Of a DNA stretch of 64,000 bases, positions 35,875-44,494 are shown piece after piece; the stretch's first letter is position 1, and each line of letters begins with the position of its first letter. The notes beneath the pieces were generated by a model that was not told where the DNA came from, searched no databases, and saw nothing but the letters and a program-made list of their open reading frames with translations. Source of the DNA: Candidatus Eiseniibacteriota bacterium (GTDB taxonomy: Bacteria; Eisenbacteria; RBG-16-71-46; CAIMUX01). The stretch covers positions 1 to 64,000 of the forward strand of contig CAIMUX010000001.1 of the NCBI GenBank assembly GCA_903844735.1, read 5' to 3'. The translations under genes were made by a program, and so were the position numbers.

Positions 35875-37671
35875 CTATCGTTGGCCGGTGGCCCTTGCTC
35901 CCGCCTCCCCCAGCGCCGCCACGAGCCTCAGGTTCTCCTGCGGCAGTCGCACCGCAAACCGCAGGTAGGTCCTGCCGTCGGCAAACTTGCCTGAAGTGTC
36001 CTTGATGAGAATGCTCTCTCGGCGTAGCAACTCCTCGCAGAGCGCCCCGCCCGACACGCCCGGCCTCATACGCACGAGCAGGAAGTTAGCCTGGCTCGGG
36101 AACACCCGCTCCACCTCGGGCAGACGCGCTAGCTCCATCGCGAACGCTTCCCGGTCACGAATGGTGTCCCTAAACGACCGCGCCAGGGCATTCCGGTGCT
36201 TCAGGACGATTTCCAGCGTGAACTCAGCCAGAGAGTTCATGTTCCAGATGGGGATACTGTCGCCGATAAAGGTCATGAACTCGCGGTTTCGACTGTAGAC
36301 GTAGCCGAGTCGCAGACCCGGCATGCCCATGGACTTGCTCAGGCTCTTGATCACCACTACGTTGTCCAGGCCCGCCCGGTCGCACAGAGGCATGATCGAA
36401 CCGACAGCGGAAAACTCGATGAACGACTCGTCGACGATGACCAGCACCCGGCGATGGCGACCCGCGAAGTCGGCGATCCAGGCGGACTCCAGGGTGGTAC
36501 CGGTCGGATTGTTGGGATTGACAAAAACGACAACGCCGCGGTCCGCGGCCTCGGCTTCGATCTCTCTGGTGTCTATGCCCACGCTGTCAGAGTAGGTGAG
36601 GGCATCCGGGAAGATGCGGGTGTACTCCCCGAAGGTCGGCTTGGGGATGAGCACGGTCTCCCCGGCGAGTCTCTCCCGCAGCATCGGATAGACCTGCGAT
36701 GCCCCGCCGAGAGCGTGTACGTGTGCCGGCTCGCACAGGAGAAACCAGGCCATCTTGGTGTCCAGAACGCTTTGGCGCGAGCCGTAATTGTGCAGCAGGT
36801 CCGGCAGACTGTTGCGCATTTCGGAAAGGATGGAAGGGGTGGGGAAGTACATGTTGCGGATGAAAGCGAAGTCCAGAATGTCGTAGTTCCAGTATCCGCC
36901 GAAGCCGTCGCCCAGAATCGCCGGGCGTGCCTGCTCGTTGAACATGAACTCCGCGACACGCAGGTCGTTGGGGTCATCCACCTCGGCCCACTTCTCGCCG
37001 GACAGAACCTCCGCATGCACGGTCTCTTGTTGCATGTAGATGAGAATGCCGAGTATGAGTTCGTAATAGCAGTTGTCGTTGATCACCTTGGCGTAGTAGG
37101 TCAGGAGCTTCTTGAATGTGGAGTTGCAGAACTCCCGGGAGAACTTGTAGATGTTGAGTGTCTTGTACTTGTCGGAGAAATCAAAGTCCTCATCCTGGAG
37201 ATGCGGAGGGATGACATTGGTGATGAGACCGTTGTCGACGGTCACGACCGTGCCATCCATCCCGCGGGCATACCGATCGACCAGCGCGACATTCTTCTCT
37301 CTGGAGGAGAGCAGTCGCGCGATGACACCGGGCTGGTAGATCAGATCGGATTCGATGAGCACGAGGTCATCATCGATGATCGTGTGCTCAAAAGCCAGCG
37401 CCATGGAGTAGATGTTGTTAGTCTCCCGGTAGCGCTCGTTATGCACATACTGGATGGACAAGTGCGGGTACGTGGCGGAAAGATAGGCGGTCAATTCTTC
37501 GGCGCGATAGCCCGTCACGACCACCAGATCGCGGATGCCGTTGTCGACCAGTCCGTCCACGATCCGGCCGATGATGGTGTGGCCGGCGACGGTGAGCAGC
37601 GTCTTGTGGATATGGTCGGTCAAGGGACGCATCCGGTTGCCGTAACCGGCGGTCAGAATGATTGCCTTCAT
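35875..37671 (-). CDS. Bifunctional cytidylyltransferase-like / PLP aminotransferase
   Basis: The 598-residue fusion has an N-terminal nucleotidyltransferase of the LicC/PntC kind (MKAIILTAGYGNRMRPLTDH, YRETNNIYSMALAFEH, VLIESDLIY) over about 240 residues. A HisC-like fold-I aminotransferase follows (VVVFVNPNNPTGTTLESAW, VIVDESFIEF, VVIKSLSKSMGMPGLRLGY with the PLP lysine). Such fusions are known around phosphonate and phosphocholine-type head-group activation, where the N-terminal part makes a CDP-activated head group. A CDP-alcohol phosphotransferase lies 2.5 kb away. No phosphoenolpyruvate mutase is in the window, so a phosphonate product is not established. Confidence 0.8.
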   Translation of the reverse strand: MKAIILTAGYGNRMRPLTDHIHKTLLTVAGHTIIGRIVDGLVDNGIRDLVVVTGYRAEELTAYLSATYPHLSIQYVHNERYRETNNIYSMALAFEHTIIDDDLVLIESDLIYQPGVIARLLSSREKNVALVDRYARGMDGTVVTVDNGLITNVIPPHLQDEDFDFSDKYKTLNIYKFSREFCNSTFKKLLTYYAKVINDNCYYELILGILIYMQQETVHAEVLSGEKWAEVDDPNDLRVAEFMFNEQARPAILGDGFGGYWNYDILDFAFIRNMYFPTPSILSEMRNSLPDLLHNYGSRQSVLDTKMAWFLLCEPAHVHALGGASQVYPMLRERLAGETVLIPKPTFGEYTRIFPDALTYSDSVGIDTREIEAEAADRGVVVFVNPNNPTGTTLESAWIADFAGRHRRVLVIVDESFIEFSAVGSIMPLCDRAGLDNVVVIKSLSKSMGMPGLRLGYVYSRNREFMTFIGDSIPIWNMNSLAEFTLEIVLKHRNALARSFRDTIRDREAFAMELARLPEVERVFPSQANFLLVRMRPGVSGGALCEELLRRESILIKDTSGKFADGRTYLRFAVRLPQENLRLVAALGEAGARATGQR

Positions 37672-37717
37672 CCCCGGGAAATCCTCCCCTGCCGTGTGTG
37701 AGACATCTACCCTACGA

Positions 37718-39148
37718 CTACCCCTTGATCACCCCGATCGGCCGCAGGCGCGCGACCCGGAGCGTGATGCCCGCCCCTTCCATGATGCCGACGACCTGCG
37801 AAACATCCTTGTATGCGCCGCGCATCTCCTCGGCCATGGTGCCGCGGCCCTCCGCCATCACCGTGATCCCCTCGGCCTTCAATTCCCCGATCAGATCCCG
37901 GCCGCCGAACTTCTTCTTGGCCGCGGTGCGCGAGAGCACCCGGCCGGCCCCGTGACAGGAGCTCCCCCATGTCTCGGCGAGAGACTTGTCGGTGCCGACG
38001 CAGAGGTAGCTGCGGGATCCCATGTCGCCGGGGACGATGACCGGCTGTCCGTAACGCCAGGCCGACCGGCTCCCGCGGGGGACATGCGCGCGCGTGGCTC
38101 CCTTGCGGTGTACGCAGAGTCTTCGCGCCTTTCCGCCGACAAGGTGTTCCTCGATCTTGGCGATGTTGTGACTGACATCGTAGATGAGCCGCAGGCCGGC
38201 CTCGCGCGGGCTGATGCGGAGTGCTTCCATGATTGCCTGCTCGGCGAGACCGGTGATCGCCTGCCGGTTGGCGAAGGCGAAGTTGGCTGCGCAGGCCATC
38301 GCGGCGAGGTAGGCCTTCCCTTCCGACGACGCGACCGGTGCGCAGGCGAGCTGGCGGTCCGGGAGATCAATCCCGTGCTGCCGGACGGCGCGCGCCATGA
38401 CCTTCAAGTAGTCGTCACAGACCTGATAGCCGAAGCCGCGAGAGCCGGTGTGGATCATGAGCGTGACACCGCCGGGAATCAGGCCGAACTCCTCGGCCGC
38501 CGCGGGGTGGAAGATCTCCTCCACCACGCCCAGCTCGGCAAAGTGGTTCCCTGAACCGAGCGTGCCGATCTGCTCGAGGCCGCGCTCCTTGGCGCGATCA
38601 CCCACCATCATGGGGTCGGCGCCGGGCAGCCGGCCTCCATCCTCGATGGCGTCCAGGTGGGCCGTGCTGCCGAAGCCGCGCTCGGTCGCCCACACGGCTC
38701 CTTTGGTCGCGACGGCGTCAAGCTCGCGGGGCGAGATCTTGCCGATGCCGCCATGCGACCCGACGCCACAGGGGATCCGCTGGAAGAGGGCGGCCACGAC
38801 CCGGTCGATGCGTGGCCGGACCTGTTCCTCCATGAGTCGCGTGGAGCAGAGTCGCACCCCGCAGTTGATGTCGTAGCCGACGCCGCCGGGGGAGACCACG
38901 CCACCCTGGTCGGGATCTGTGGCGGCCACCCCGCCGATGGGAAAGCCATAGCCCCAGTGGATGTCCGGCATGGCCAGGGAATAGCCGACAATCCCCGGCA
39001 GGTGGGCGACGTTGACCACCTGTTGCAGCCCGCCTTCGTCCCGGACCGCCTCCAGCATCGAGGCATCCGCGTAGACGCGGCCGGGCACGCGCATGCCGCC
39101 GGTTCGGGGGATCTCCCACAGGTAGTCGTGGATTCTCTTCAGCTCCAT
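37718..39148 (-). CDS. rtcB: RNA-splicing ligase RtcB
   Basis: The 476-residue RtcB joins RNA 3'-phosphate or 2',3'-cyclic phosphate ends to 5'-OH ends using GTP and Mn2+. Family segments are present in order: GVAATDPDQGGVVSPGGVGY with DINCGVRLCS; GSGNHFAELGVV; HTGSRGFGYQVCDDYL; YDVSHNIAKIEEH; and HRKGATRAHVPRG, GDMGSRSYLCVG and SSCHGAGRVLSRTAAKK. The ATG was chosen by family length. The usual partners RtcA and Archease are not nearby. The next gene downstream, the cytidylyltransferase fusion, is 46 bases away on the same strand. Confidence 0.95.
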   Translation of the reverse strand: MELKRIHDYLWEIPRTGGMRVPGRVYADASMLEAVRDEGGLQQVVNVAHLPGIVGYSLAMPDIHWGYGFPIGGVAATDPDQGGVVSPGGVGYDINCGVRLCSTRLMEEQVRPRIDRVVAALFQRIPCGVGSHGGIGKISPRELDAVATKGAVWATERGFGSTAHLDAIEDGGRLPGADPMMVGDRAKERGLEQIGTLGSGNHFAELGVVEEIFHPAAAEEFGLIPGGVTLMIHTGSRGFGYQVCDDYLKVMARAVRQHGIDLPDRQLACAPVASSEGKAYLAAMACAANFAFANRQAITGLAEQAIMEALRISPREAGLRLIYDVSHNIAKIEEHLVGGKARRLCVHRKGATRAHVPRGSRSAWRYGQPVIVPGDMGSRSYLCVGTDKSLAETWGSSCHGAGRVLSRTAAKKKFGGRDLIGELKAEGITVMAEGRGTMAEEMRGAYKDVSQVVGIMEGAGITLRVARLRPIGVIKG

Positions 39149-39290
39149 GCGGCGGAGTATGACAGGAAGCCCGGGAGGGGGCCAAGGGATCCCGTGGTGT
39201 CCTCCCCTTGACAGCGGGCGCAACCGGCGGAGACAGTCGCCGGGATGTCGCGGGACCGGCCGGTATCACCCGCGGGAAAGGCCTTGGGTC

Positions 39291-39812
39291 GTGGACATGC
39301 CGCTGATCATGAAGATCGTCTCGATGGCGGCGCTCTACCTGCTTCTGCTGGTGGGCTTGGCGGCAATTCCACTCGGACTGGGCGGCAACTTCATCATTCT
39401 CGTCGCGGCGCTGGCCCTCGCTCTGGCAACCAAGTTTCAAGTGGTGTCGATACCGTCCCTGCTGGTCATGGCGGGAATGGTGGTGGCCGGCGAGATCCTC
39501 GAAGCGATCCTCGGAAGTCTGTTTGCCCGGCGCTACGGTGCGTCGAAGTGGGGCATGGCGGGGGCGTTTGTCGGCGGGATCCTCGGCGTGATTCCGGGGA
39601 CGGCGGTCGTGCCGGTCCTTGGCTCGCTGGTCGGTTCGTTCCTGGGCGCGGCCGTCGGAGCGATCCTCCTCGAGTGGTGGCACCGCCGCCGGCTCGATCC
39701 TTCGTTGCGGGCCGGCTGGGGCGCTACCCTTGGACGCCTTGTTTCGATCTTCGTCAAGATGGCGATCGGACTGGCGATGGTCGTTTACCTGGTTGCCCGG
39801 ACGACCCGGTAG
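39291..39812 (+). CDS. DUF456 family membrane protein
   Basis: This small membrane protein of about 173 residues has four to five hydrophobic helices (IVSMAALYLLLLVGLAAIPL, NFIILVAALALALATKF, GGILGVIPGTAVVPVLGSLV, FVKMAIGLAMVVYLVA). It has the glycine-rich SKWGMAGAFVGG pattern of DUF456. The start is a GTG at 39291 after GGAAAGG, or the ATG at 39297. Function is unknown for the family. Confidence 0.75.
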   Translation: MDMPLIMKIVSMAALYLLLLVGLAAIPLGLGGNFIILVAALALALATKFQVVSIPSLLVMAGMVVAGEILEAILGSLFARRYGASKWGMAGAFVGGILGVIPGTAVVPVLGSLVGSFLGAAVGAILLEWWHRRRLDPSLRAGWGATLGRLVSIFVKMAIGLAMVVYLVARTTR

Positions 39813-39830
39813 AGCTGGATTCGGAGTGCG

Positions 39831-39872
39831 CTTCGGGCTTCGGGATTCAGACTTCGGGAGGGCAGACCATGA
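39831..39872 (+). repeat. Dispersed CTTCGGG-type short repeat, copy 2
   Basis: gcttcgggcttcgggattca and the following acttcgggagggcagacc match the copy at 44286-44338 closely, including the shared tail gggagggcagacc and gagctg. The rest of the ~350-base gap to the next gene holds no further feature I can support. Confidence 0.65.
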
Positions 39873-40165
39873 GCTGTCGTCTTCGTTCCCTCCGAATCGC
39901 AGTTCTGTAAGAATGGATTGACGCATGTCGGGAGCGACAGCATCCTAACCTGGTGTGAGCTCCTCTGTGGAGCCCGGCTGAAGTTCTGACTAGGGGAGGT
40001 ACGGGACTGATCACCTCAACGCAGGATGGACGAAGCGATGACTGAGGACGATCCTAACCGCTTCGCCCGCAACGAGATCGGGTTTAGATGGGCCACCGCC
40101 TCCGCCGGGGACTCCGATGGAGTTCCCGCCGGGTTCGAGTGGGCTGCTTGCGTAACGGCGGCAGT

Positions 40166-41074
40166 GTGACCAAGTTGCGCGCTTTCCACGAGGCGTACCT
40201 CCGTGTCCTGAAGGGACCGGAGCTGGAAGAGATGCCGGACCTCCTGTTTTACCGCCCCCTGGCCTACCTGGGCGTCCGTCTGCTGGAGCCGACCGGGGTG
40301 ACTGCGAACCAGGTGACCATGGCGAGCATGTTTTTCGGCTTGCTCGCGGGTTGGCTCATCGCCCATGGAGACAAGGGGCCGTCCGTGCTGGCATGGGGAG
40401 CGGGGGCTGTGTTGCTGTCCAACGTGCTCGACTGCATGGACGGGATGTTGGCACGGCTGCACGGAACCTCGTCGCCCTTTGGCTATGTCCTGGACGGCTT
40501 CGGGGACCACGTCGGCGTTTTCGCCATCATGGTCGGCATCGGCCATCTGCTCTCGTCGCGGCATGGGCAACCGCTCGAATGGTGGATCCTTACCGCGGCT
40601 GCCATCATCTCGTTGGCTTGGTGGTCTGCCTTGGTCGATGGGATGCGGGTAGAGTGGATGCGCATCGTCCATGGTCACCGACGCGACCGGGCCGCCGAAC
40701 TGGCGGCCCTAGTGGAAGAGGCGCGGACCTGGCAGCGCGAGGGGAAACATCGAGGGTATCGCTTGGTGATAGCCTTCTATGTTGCCTATGCCCGTCTCTG
40801 GGGATTGGATTCGGCGGCCTCGGGGGACTCGATGGTGGACCGAGATCCGCCGGCCGGGCGATGGGCCGCGATGAACAAGCCGATTCTCCGTCTGGCGTTG
40901 CTGGGCGGACCCACCATGCAACTGACCGCTATCATCCTCGCCGCTGCCTTCAACCGTCTGGAGTGGTTCCTCTGGGGGATGCTCCTGTTTGGCAATGTTT
41001 GGGCGGTGGGCGTGCTGCTTCTCCGGTCCGGTGCGCGTCGGCGGTTGGCCGCCATGGCGCTCGAAGAGGCGTGA
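40166..41074 (+). CDS. CDP-alcohol phosphotransferase family membrane protein
   Basis: The 302-residue integral membrane enzyme has the signature D-x2-D-G-x2-A-R-x8-G-x3-D-x3-D: NVLDCMDGMLARLHGTSSPF then GYVLDGFGDHVGVF. The family transfers a phospho-alcohol from or to a CDP-activated partner in phospholipid synthesis. A soluble stretch (RRDRAAELAALVEEARTWQR) interrupts the helices. I chose the GTG at 40166 because it precedes the conserved part; upstream codons look non-coding. It may use the product of the cytidylyltransferase fusion encoded 2.5 kb away, which is inference. Confidence 0.85.
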   Translation: MTKLRAFHEAYLRVLKGPELEEMPDLLFYRPLAYLGVRLLEPTGVTANQVTMASMFFGLLAGWLIAHGDKGPSVLAWGAGAVLLSNVLDCMDGMLARLHGTSSPFGYVLDGFGDHVGVFAIMVGIGHLLSSRHGQPLEWWILTAAAIISLAWWSALVDGMRVEWMRIVHGHRRDRAAELAALVEEARTWQREGKHRGYRLVIAFYVAYARLWGLDSAASGDSMVDRDPPAGRWAAMNKPILRLALLGGPTMQLTAIILAAAFNRLEWFLWGMLLFGNVWAVGVLLLRSGARRRLAAMALEEA

Positions 41075-41167
41075 CATCCGGGTGGTACGGCCAGCCTCGG
41101 GGCGTGGTGCCCGCCTGCGCCCGCTGACCGACGACACCATCGAGGAGCGACAGCGCGCCCGCGCGCG

Positions 41168-41845
41168 GTGTGGACACGGGCTGTGAATCCCACGCTACTT
41201 GGCTTCGCCCTCGGGTGGATCGGCTCCATGCCTCTTGCCGGGCCGGTGTCGATCCTCGTGGTCAAGCGCGGCCTCGCCGGTCGTGCCCGTTGTGGTATCG
41301 CCCTGGCGATCGGTGCCGCGCTGGCAGAGACCGGCTGGTGCGCCGCGGCGCTCTTCGGGTACGGAGCGCTACTGGATCGCTGGACTTGGATGCGGTCGGC
41401 GGCTGGAGCGGTCGGCGGGGCGCTGATTTTCGGGTTGGGGCTGCGGATGCTCCTGGGACGGACGCTGGTGCGGGATGACCCCGCCGGACCCGAGGCGCCG
41501 CGGCGGAATTGGCCGCGCGAGTTCGCGCTCGGTTTCTCTATCGTCATCGTCAACGTGTCGGTGCTGCTGAGTTGGCTGGGGATCCTCGCCGCGCTCCACG
41601 CTCTGGGGCTCAACGCGCAGCTCGACGCGACAGCCGGTGCCGATCCCGCCTACCGCCTCTCCTTCGTGGCCGGGGTGCCGCTCGGCATCGTAGCTTGGTT
41701 TGCCATCCTGCTCTGGCTGATGGGGCATACCGGGGCTCGGCTCCGCGGGGAGTTGATCGGCCGCGCGGTGCGCGTACTGGGAGGTTTGCTCTGCATCGCC
41801 GGCGCGTGGGCGCTGGTCGTGATGGGGCGGCGGTTGTTGGGGTAG
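41168..41845 (+). CDS. LysE family amino-acid exporter-like protein
   Basis: The 225-residue membrane protein has six hydrophobic helices and the N-terminal pattern of LysE/RhtB exporters (GFALGWIGSMPLAGPVSILV, VKRGLAGRARCGIALAIGAA). An internal basic/proline loop (DPAGPEAPRRNWPREFALG) follows helix 3. It starts at a GTG. A hairpin 50 bases after the stop may end transcription. Substrate unknown. Confidence 0.72.
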   Translation: MWTRAVNPTLLGFALGWIGSMPLAGPVSILVVKRGLAGRARCGIALAIGAALAETGWCAAALFGYGALLDRWTWMRSAAGAVGGALIFGLGLRMLLGRTLVRDDPAGPEAPRRNWPREFALGFSIVIVNVSVLLSWLGILAALHALGLNAQLDATAGADPAYRLSFVAGVPLGIVAWFAILLWLMGHTGARLRGELIGRAVRVLGGLLCIAGAWALVVMGRRLLG

Positions 41846-41897
41846 GCAGACAGGTTGGGGCATGCGGCCAGACTGGGGCAGGCAGCCAAGCAACGAC

Positions 41898-41925
41898 GGG
41901 CGGCCCCTTGGGGGAAGGGCCGCCC
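41898..41925 (+). terminator. Hairpin after the LysE-like gene
   Basis: GGGCGGCCC (41898-41906) pairs perfectly with GGGCCGCCC (41917-41925) around a 10-base loop. No U-tract follows. It sits between convergent genes and could serve both. Confidence 0.5.
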
Positions 41926-42012
41926 TGTCAGCGGACACGATGATCGTCGTCCGACGGGTGAGCCGCGAACCTCACGCGCTGTGGGTCAGCCGCAAGCCAC
42001 ACCCCTAATGGA

Positions 42013-42123
42013 TCAACCCTTCCGCTTCGGCTGCTGGTCCGCCTTCTTCTTCGCTTCCGTGGTCTTTTGGCCCGTCTTCTGCTTCAGGCCTTTGTCCTTG
42101 TCCTTCTTTCCTTTGTCTCCCAC
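42013..42123 (-). CDS. Tiny lysine-rich protein
   Basis: This 36-codon gene encodes a very basic peptide beginning VGDKGKKDKDKGLKQKTG and ending QQPKRKG. It starts at GTG with GGGAG eight bases upstream. Similar short Lys-rich proteins of the MGDK type occur in many bacteria without known function. The size, clean SD and strong lysine bias in a GC-rich genome (AAG-rich codons) argue that it is real. Confidence 0.6.
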   Translation of the reverse strand: MGDKGKKDKDKGLKQKTGQKTTEAKKKADQQPKRKG

Positions 42124-42293
42124 CGTGCGTCTCCCTTTCCAGTTGCTCCTGGGATCGTGGCCGCGTAGCGCCGTGGGCGGCGCGGCTAGGCAAGTGCAGG
42201 CGGTATCCTCCCCGACGTTTCGAGGGGAGTCAAGATCGACTTGGCATTTTCCGGACCGCGGTCAACGAATTCGTCATCTCGCATACCTGCCAT

Positions 42294-44156
42294 TCACTCG
42301 CTGAACAGCAAGAATCCGAATCGGTCGGGCTCGTAGCCGATCGGGTACTGCCAGTCGGCGTAGCTCCCCCGAGACATCTCCTTGCGGCGGAAGTTCACTC
42401 GCCAGCGCTCGCCGGGGGCGGGGGCGTGCAGACTCAGCGAGGCGAACGGGATGGCGGCCTCGACGATCCATTCGCCGGCCGCCCGCTGCGTGGCCACGGT
42501 GTACGCGCCGTTCCACTTTGCCATTTCACCCCCGTACCGCCCGGGCGCTTCGACGGTGATCTTCTGATCGAACACGGTGCCGGCGGCGTTGAAGTAGACC
42601 TGATAGACAGTCTTTCCCTCGGAATCGGCGCACAGGAAGAACCCCACGCAGTCGTCGCGGTGGACGGCGGCATCGCGCTCGATGGCGCGCGCGAGCGGGG
42701 GGCCGTCGAGCTGGGTGCAACGCGCGGCGAAGTACAGGTTGGATGCGTCCTGCGCGAAGAGCACGGTGGTCGGCTCGATGACGCAGGCGTTGCCTTCGGG
42801 ATCGCCGAACTCTGTGGCCGCGATGGCACGAGTCCAGCAAGGATCATCGAGGCTTCCATCGATCGTCGGCGCCGCTGCGCCGGGAATGACGTGGTACGCC
42901 GGTTGGGTGCGCCGTACCGCCAGCGGCTGGTCGTACTTGTAGACATGACCTTCACGGTACGGATAGTCGAACCGGAGCCGCGGCAGCGGGTAGAACGACC
43001 CGGTGCGCTTGGCCTCGAACGGGATGTTGACACCCAGGCCGGGTCGGAGTGCAAGGCCGGCGATTTCGGGAGTGATGATCCAGCCCGGCGCCGGTTCCCA
43101 GCGCAGTTCGGCGGTCCACGGGGTCGGCATGACGCTGCGGATGGTGACCGCGCACGACGCCGGGCCCATCTGTGCCGGGTCGGAAAGGCTGAACGGCTCG
43201 GCTTGGATGTCCCGGGTGGCCACGTCGTCGAGGAACTTCAGGTCGCTGATCGGCACGCAGCGCTCGGGCAGCACCCCCTCCGGACGGACGACCTGCCAGT
43301 CCAGCGAATCGCCGCGTACGGCGCACCAGGCAAACTGGAAGAACACTCCGCGGTTCTCATCCACGCTGCCGATGCCGCCGCCGCTGCTCCCGAGGATGGT
43401 GTATCGGATGCCGTCGTAGGTTCCCGAGCCATAGTTGTGATAGTGGCCGTTGAAGACATAGTCGACACCGTTTTCCCGGAAGAGATTGTGCAGTGGATCC
43501 TGACGCCCGTCGGCGATGGTGTCATACCAGTACGGCTTGTGGAAGATGGCCACGGTGAGCCGCGCCTTCCGGTTCTTCTCGATGTCGGTGCGCAACCAGT
43601 CGGCGTAGCCGCTCTCTCGCATCCACTCTTCGCTCGTCTGCCAGCGGCCGGTGTCCAGGATGATGAAGTGGACGCCCTCGTGATCGAACGAGTAGCAGGG
43701 CTCGCGATGTGTGCGGGTCTTCCAGGCCGTCACCATCCCGTCGGTGGTGATGTCGTGATTGCCCGGACAGAAGTAGTACGGCACCGAGAGCCGGGCCAGG
43801 ATCCCTTCGATGCCGGTCCACTGCCGGTCCAGCTCCGCCGGGTCTTCGGTGTACCCCTCGATCTGGTCGCCGACGCTGACCACGAAAGCCGGCCGGAACA
43901 TCTCGATCTGGTCGACGACCGACTCCCAGACACCGGGGGTGGCGCTGCCTGTTCGATCGCCGATAAGGGCGAAGCGGAACTCCGGACCGGGGCCCGCCGC
44001 CTCGGCAGCGGACGCAGGTGCGACGTCGAGCGGTGCGATCGCGACGAGGGTCGCTATGGCGACGATGGCGAGGAGGAGGGCGAGGGTGGCCGCGGGGACC
44101 ACGGGACTCCAGCAGGTCCTTGCGTGCGGGCGAGCGGGAGTGGTCGGAATGGACAT
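42294..44156 (-). CDS. Exported metallophosphoesterase with carbohydrate-binding-like C-terminal domain
   Basis: The 620-residue protein has a signal/anchor segment (VPAATLALLLAIVAIATLVA). A calcineurin-like phosphoesterase domain follows with the metal motifs in order: IGDRTG, SVGDQIEGY, PGNHDITTD, IFHKPYW and NGHYHNYG. After a beta-rich linker, the last 200 residues resemble a family 9 carbohydrate-binding module (PTIDGSLDDPCWTRAIAATE, SNLYFAARCTQLDG, EWIVEAAIPFASL). AAGGAG lies before the ATG at 44154-44156. It probably acts outside the cytoplasm on phosphoesters near a glycan surface; the substrate is unknown. Confidence 0.88.
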   Translation of the reverse strand: MSIPTTPARPHARTCWSPVVPAATLALLLAIVAIATLVAIAPLDVAPASAAEAAGPGPEFRFALIGDRTGSATPGVWESVVDQIEMFRPAFVVSVGDQIEGYTEDPAELDRQWTGIEGILARLSVPYYFCPGNHDITTDGMVTAWKTRTHREPCYSFDHEGVHFIILDTGRWQTSEEWMRESGYADWLRTDIEKNRKARLTVAIFHKPYWYDTIADGRQDPLHNLFRENGVDYVFNGHYHNYGSGTYDGIRYTILGSSGGGIGSVDENRGVFFQFAWCAVRGDSLDWQVVRPEGVLPERCVPISDLKFLDDVATRDIQAEPFSLSDPAQMGPASCAVTIRSVMPTPWTAELRWEPAPGWIITPEIAGLALRPGLGVNIPFEAKRTGSFYPLPRLRFDYPYREGHVYKYDQPLAVRRTQPAYHVIPGAAAPTIDGSLDDPCWTRAIAATEFGDPEGNACVIEPTTVLFAQDASNLYFAARCTQLDGPPLARAIERDAAVHRDDCVGFFLCADSEGKTVYQVYFNAAGTVFDQKITVEAPGRYGGEMAKWNGAYTVATQRAAGEWIVEAAIPFASLSLHAPAPGERWRVNFRRKEMSRGSYADWQYPIGYEPDRFGFLLFSE

Positions 44157-44285
44157 GATTCGGCTCCTTGTTGGGTACCCCGCGATGCGGCATTCCCGGA
44201 CCAGGCCAGGCGGGCGCTCGGTACACCGCCCGGGGAGGGTAAAGGGCGAAGGGATCTCGGTCAACGGGTCCGAGGCAATCCTCAG

Positions 44286-44338
44286 GTTCGGCTTCGGGCT
44301 TCGGGCTTCAGACGTCGGGAGGGCAGACCGTGAGCTGG
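44286..44338 (+). repeat. Dispersed CTTCGGG-type short repeat, copy 3
   Basis: gcttcgggcttcgggcttca and the tail cgggagggcagaccgtgagc repeat the text at 39831-39872. The copy lies between the divergent phosphoesterase and exonuclease genes. Confidence 0.65.
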
Positions 44339-44494
44339 GGATCGGCCTGGGGCCGGCGCACCGGCTTGGCATGCTACGGGGTCGGAGTGCGGGTTTTCCT
44401 TGGATTCCGGTCGGCCAGCGAGCACCCTGAGCGCAGTACGGCACAAACGGGAGATGTTGTGGGCGTTCCACGCCCGGGAAGCCAGGAGGCAGGC

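Noticed and set aside
36196-37701. A 501-codon plus-strand frame opposite the cytidylyltransferase-aminotransferase fusion
   Set aside because: The minus-strand protein has nucleotidyltransferase and PLP motifs throughout, so this is a shadow.
42426-44333. A 635-codon plus-strand frame opposite the metallophosphoesterase
   Set aside because: The minus strand encodes all five phosphoesterase metal motifs in order.
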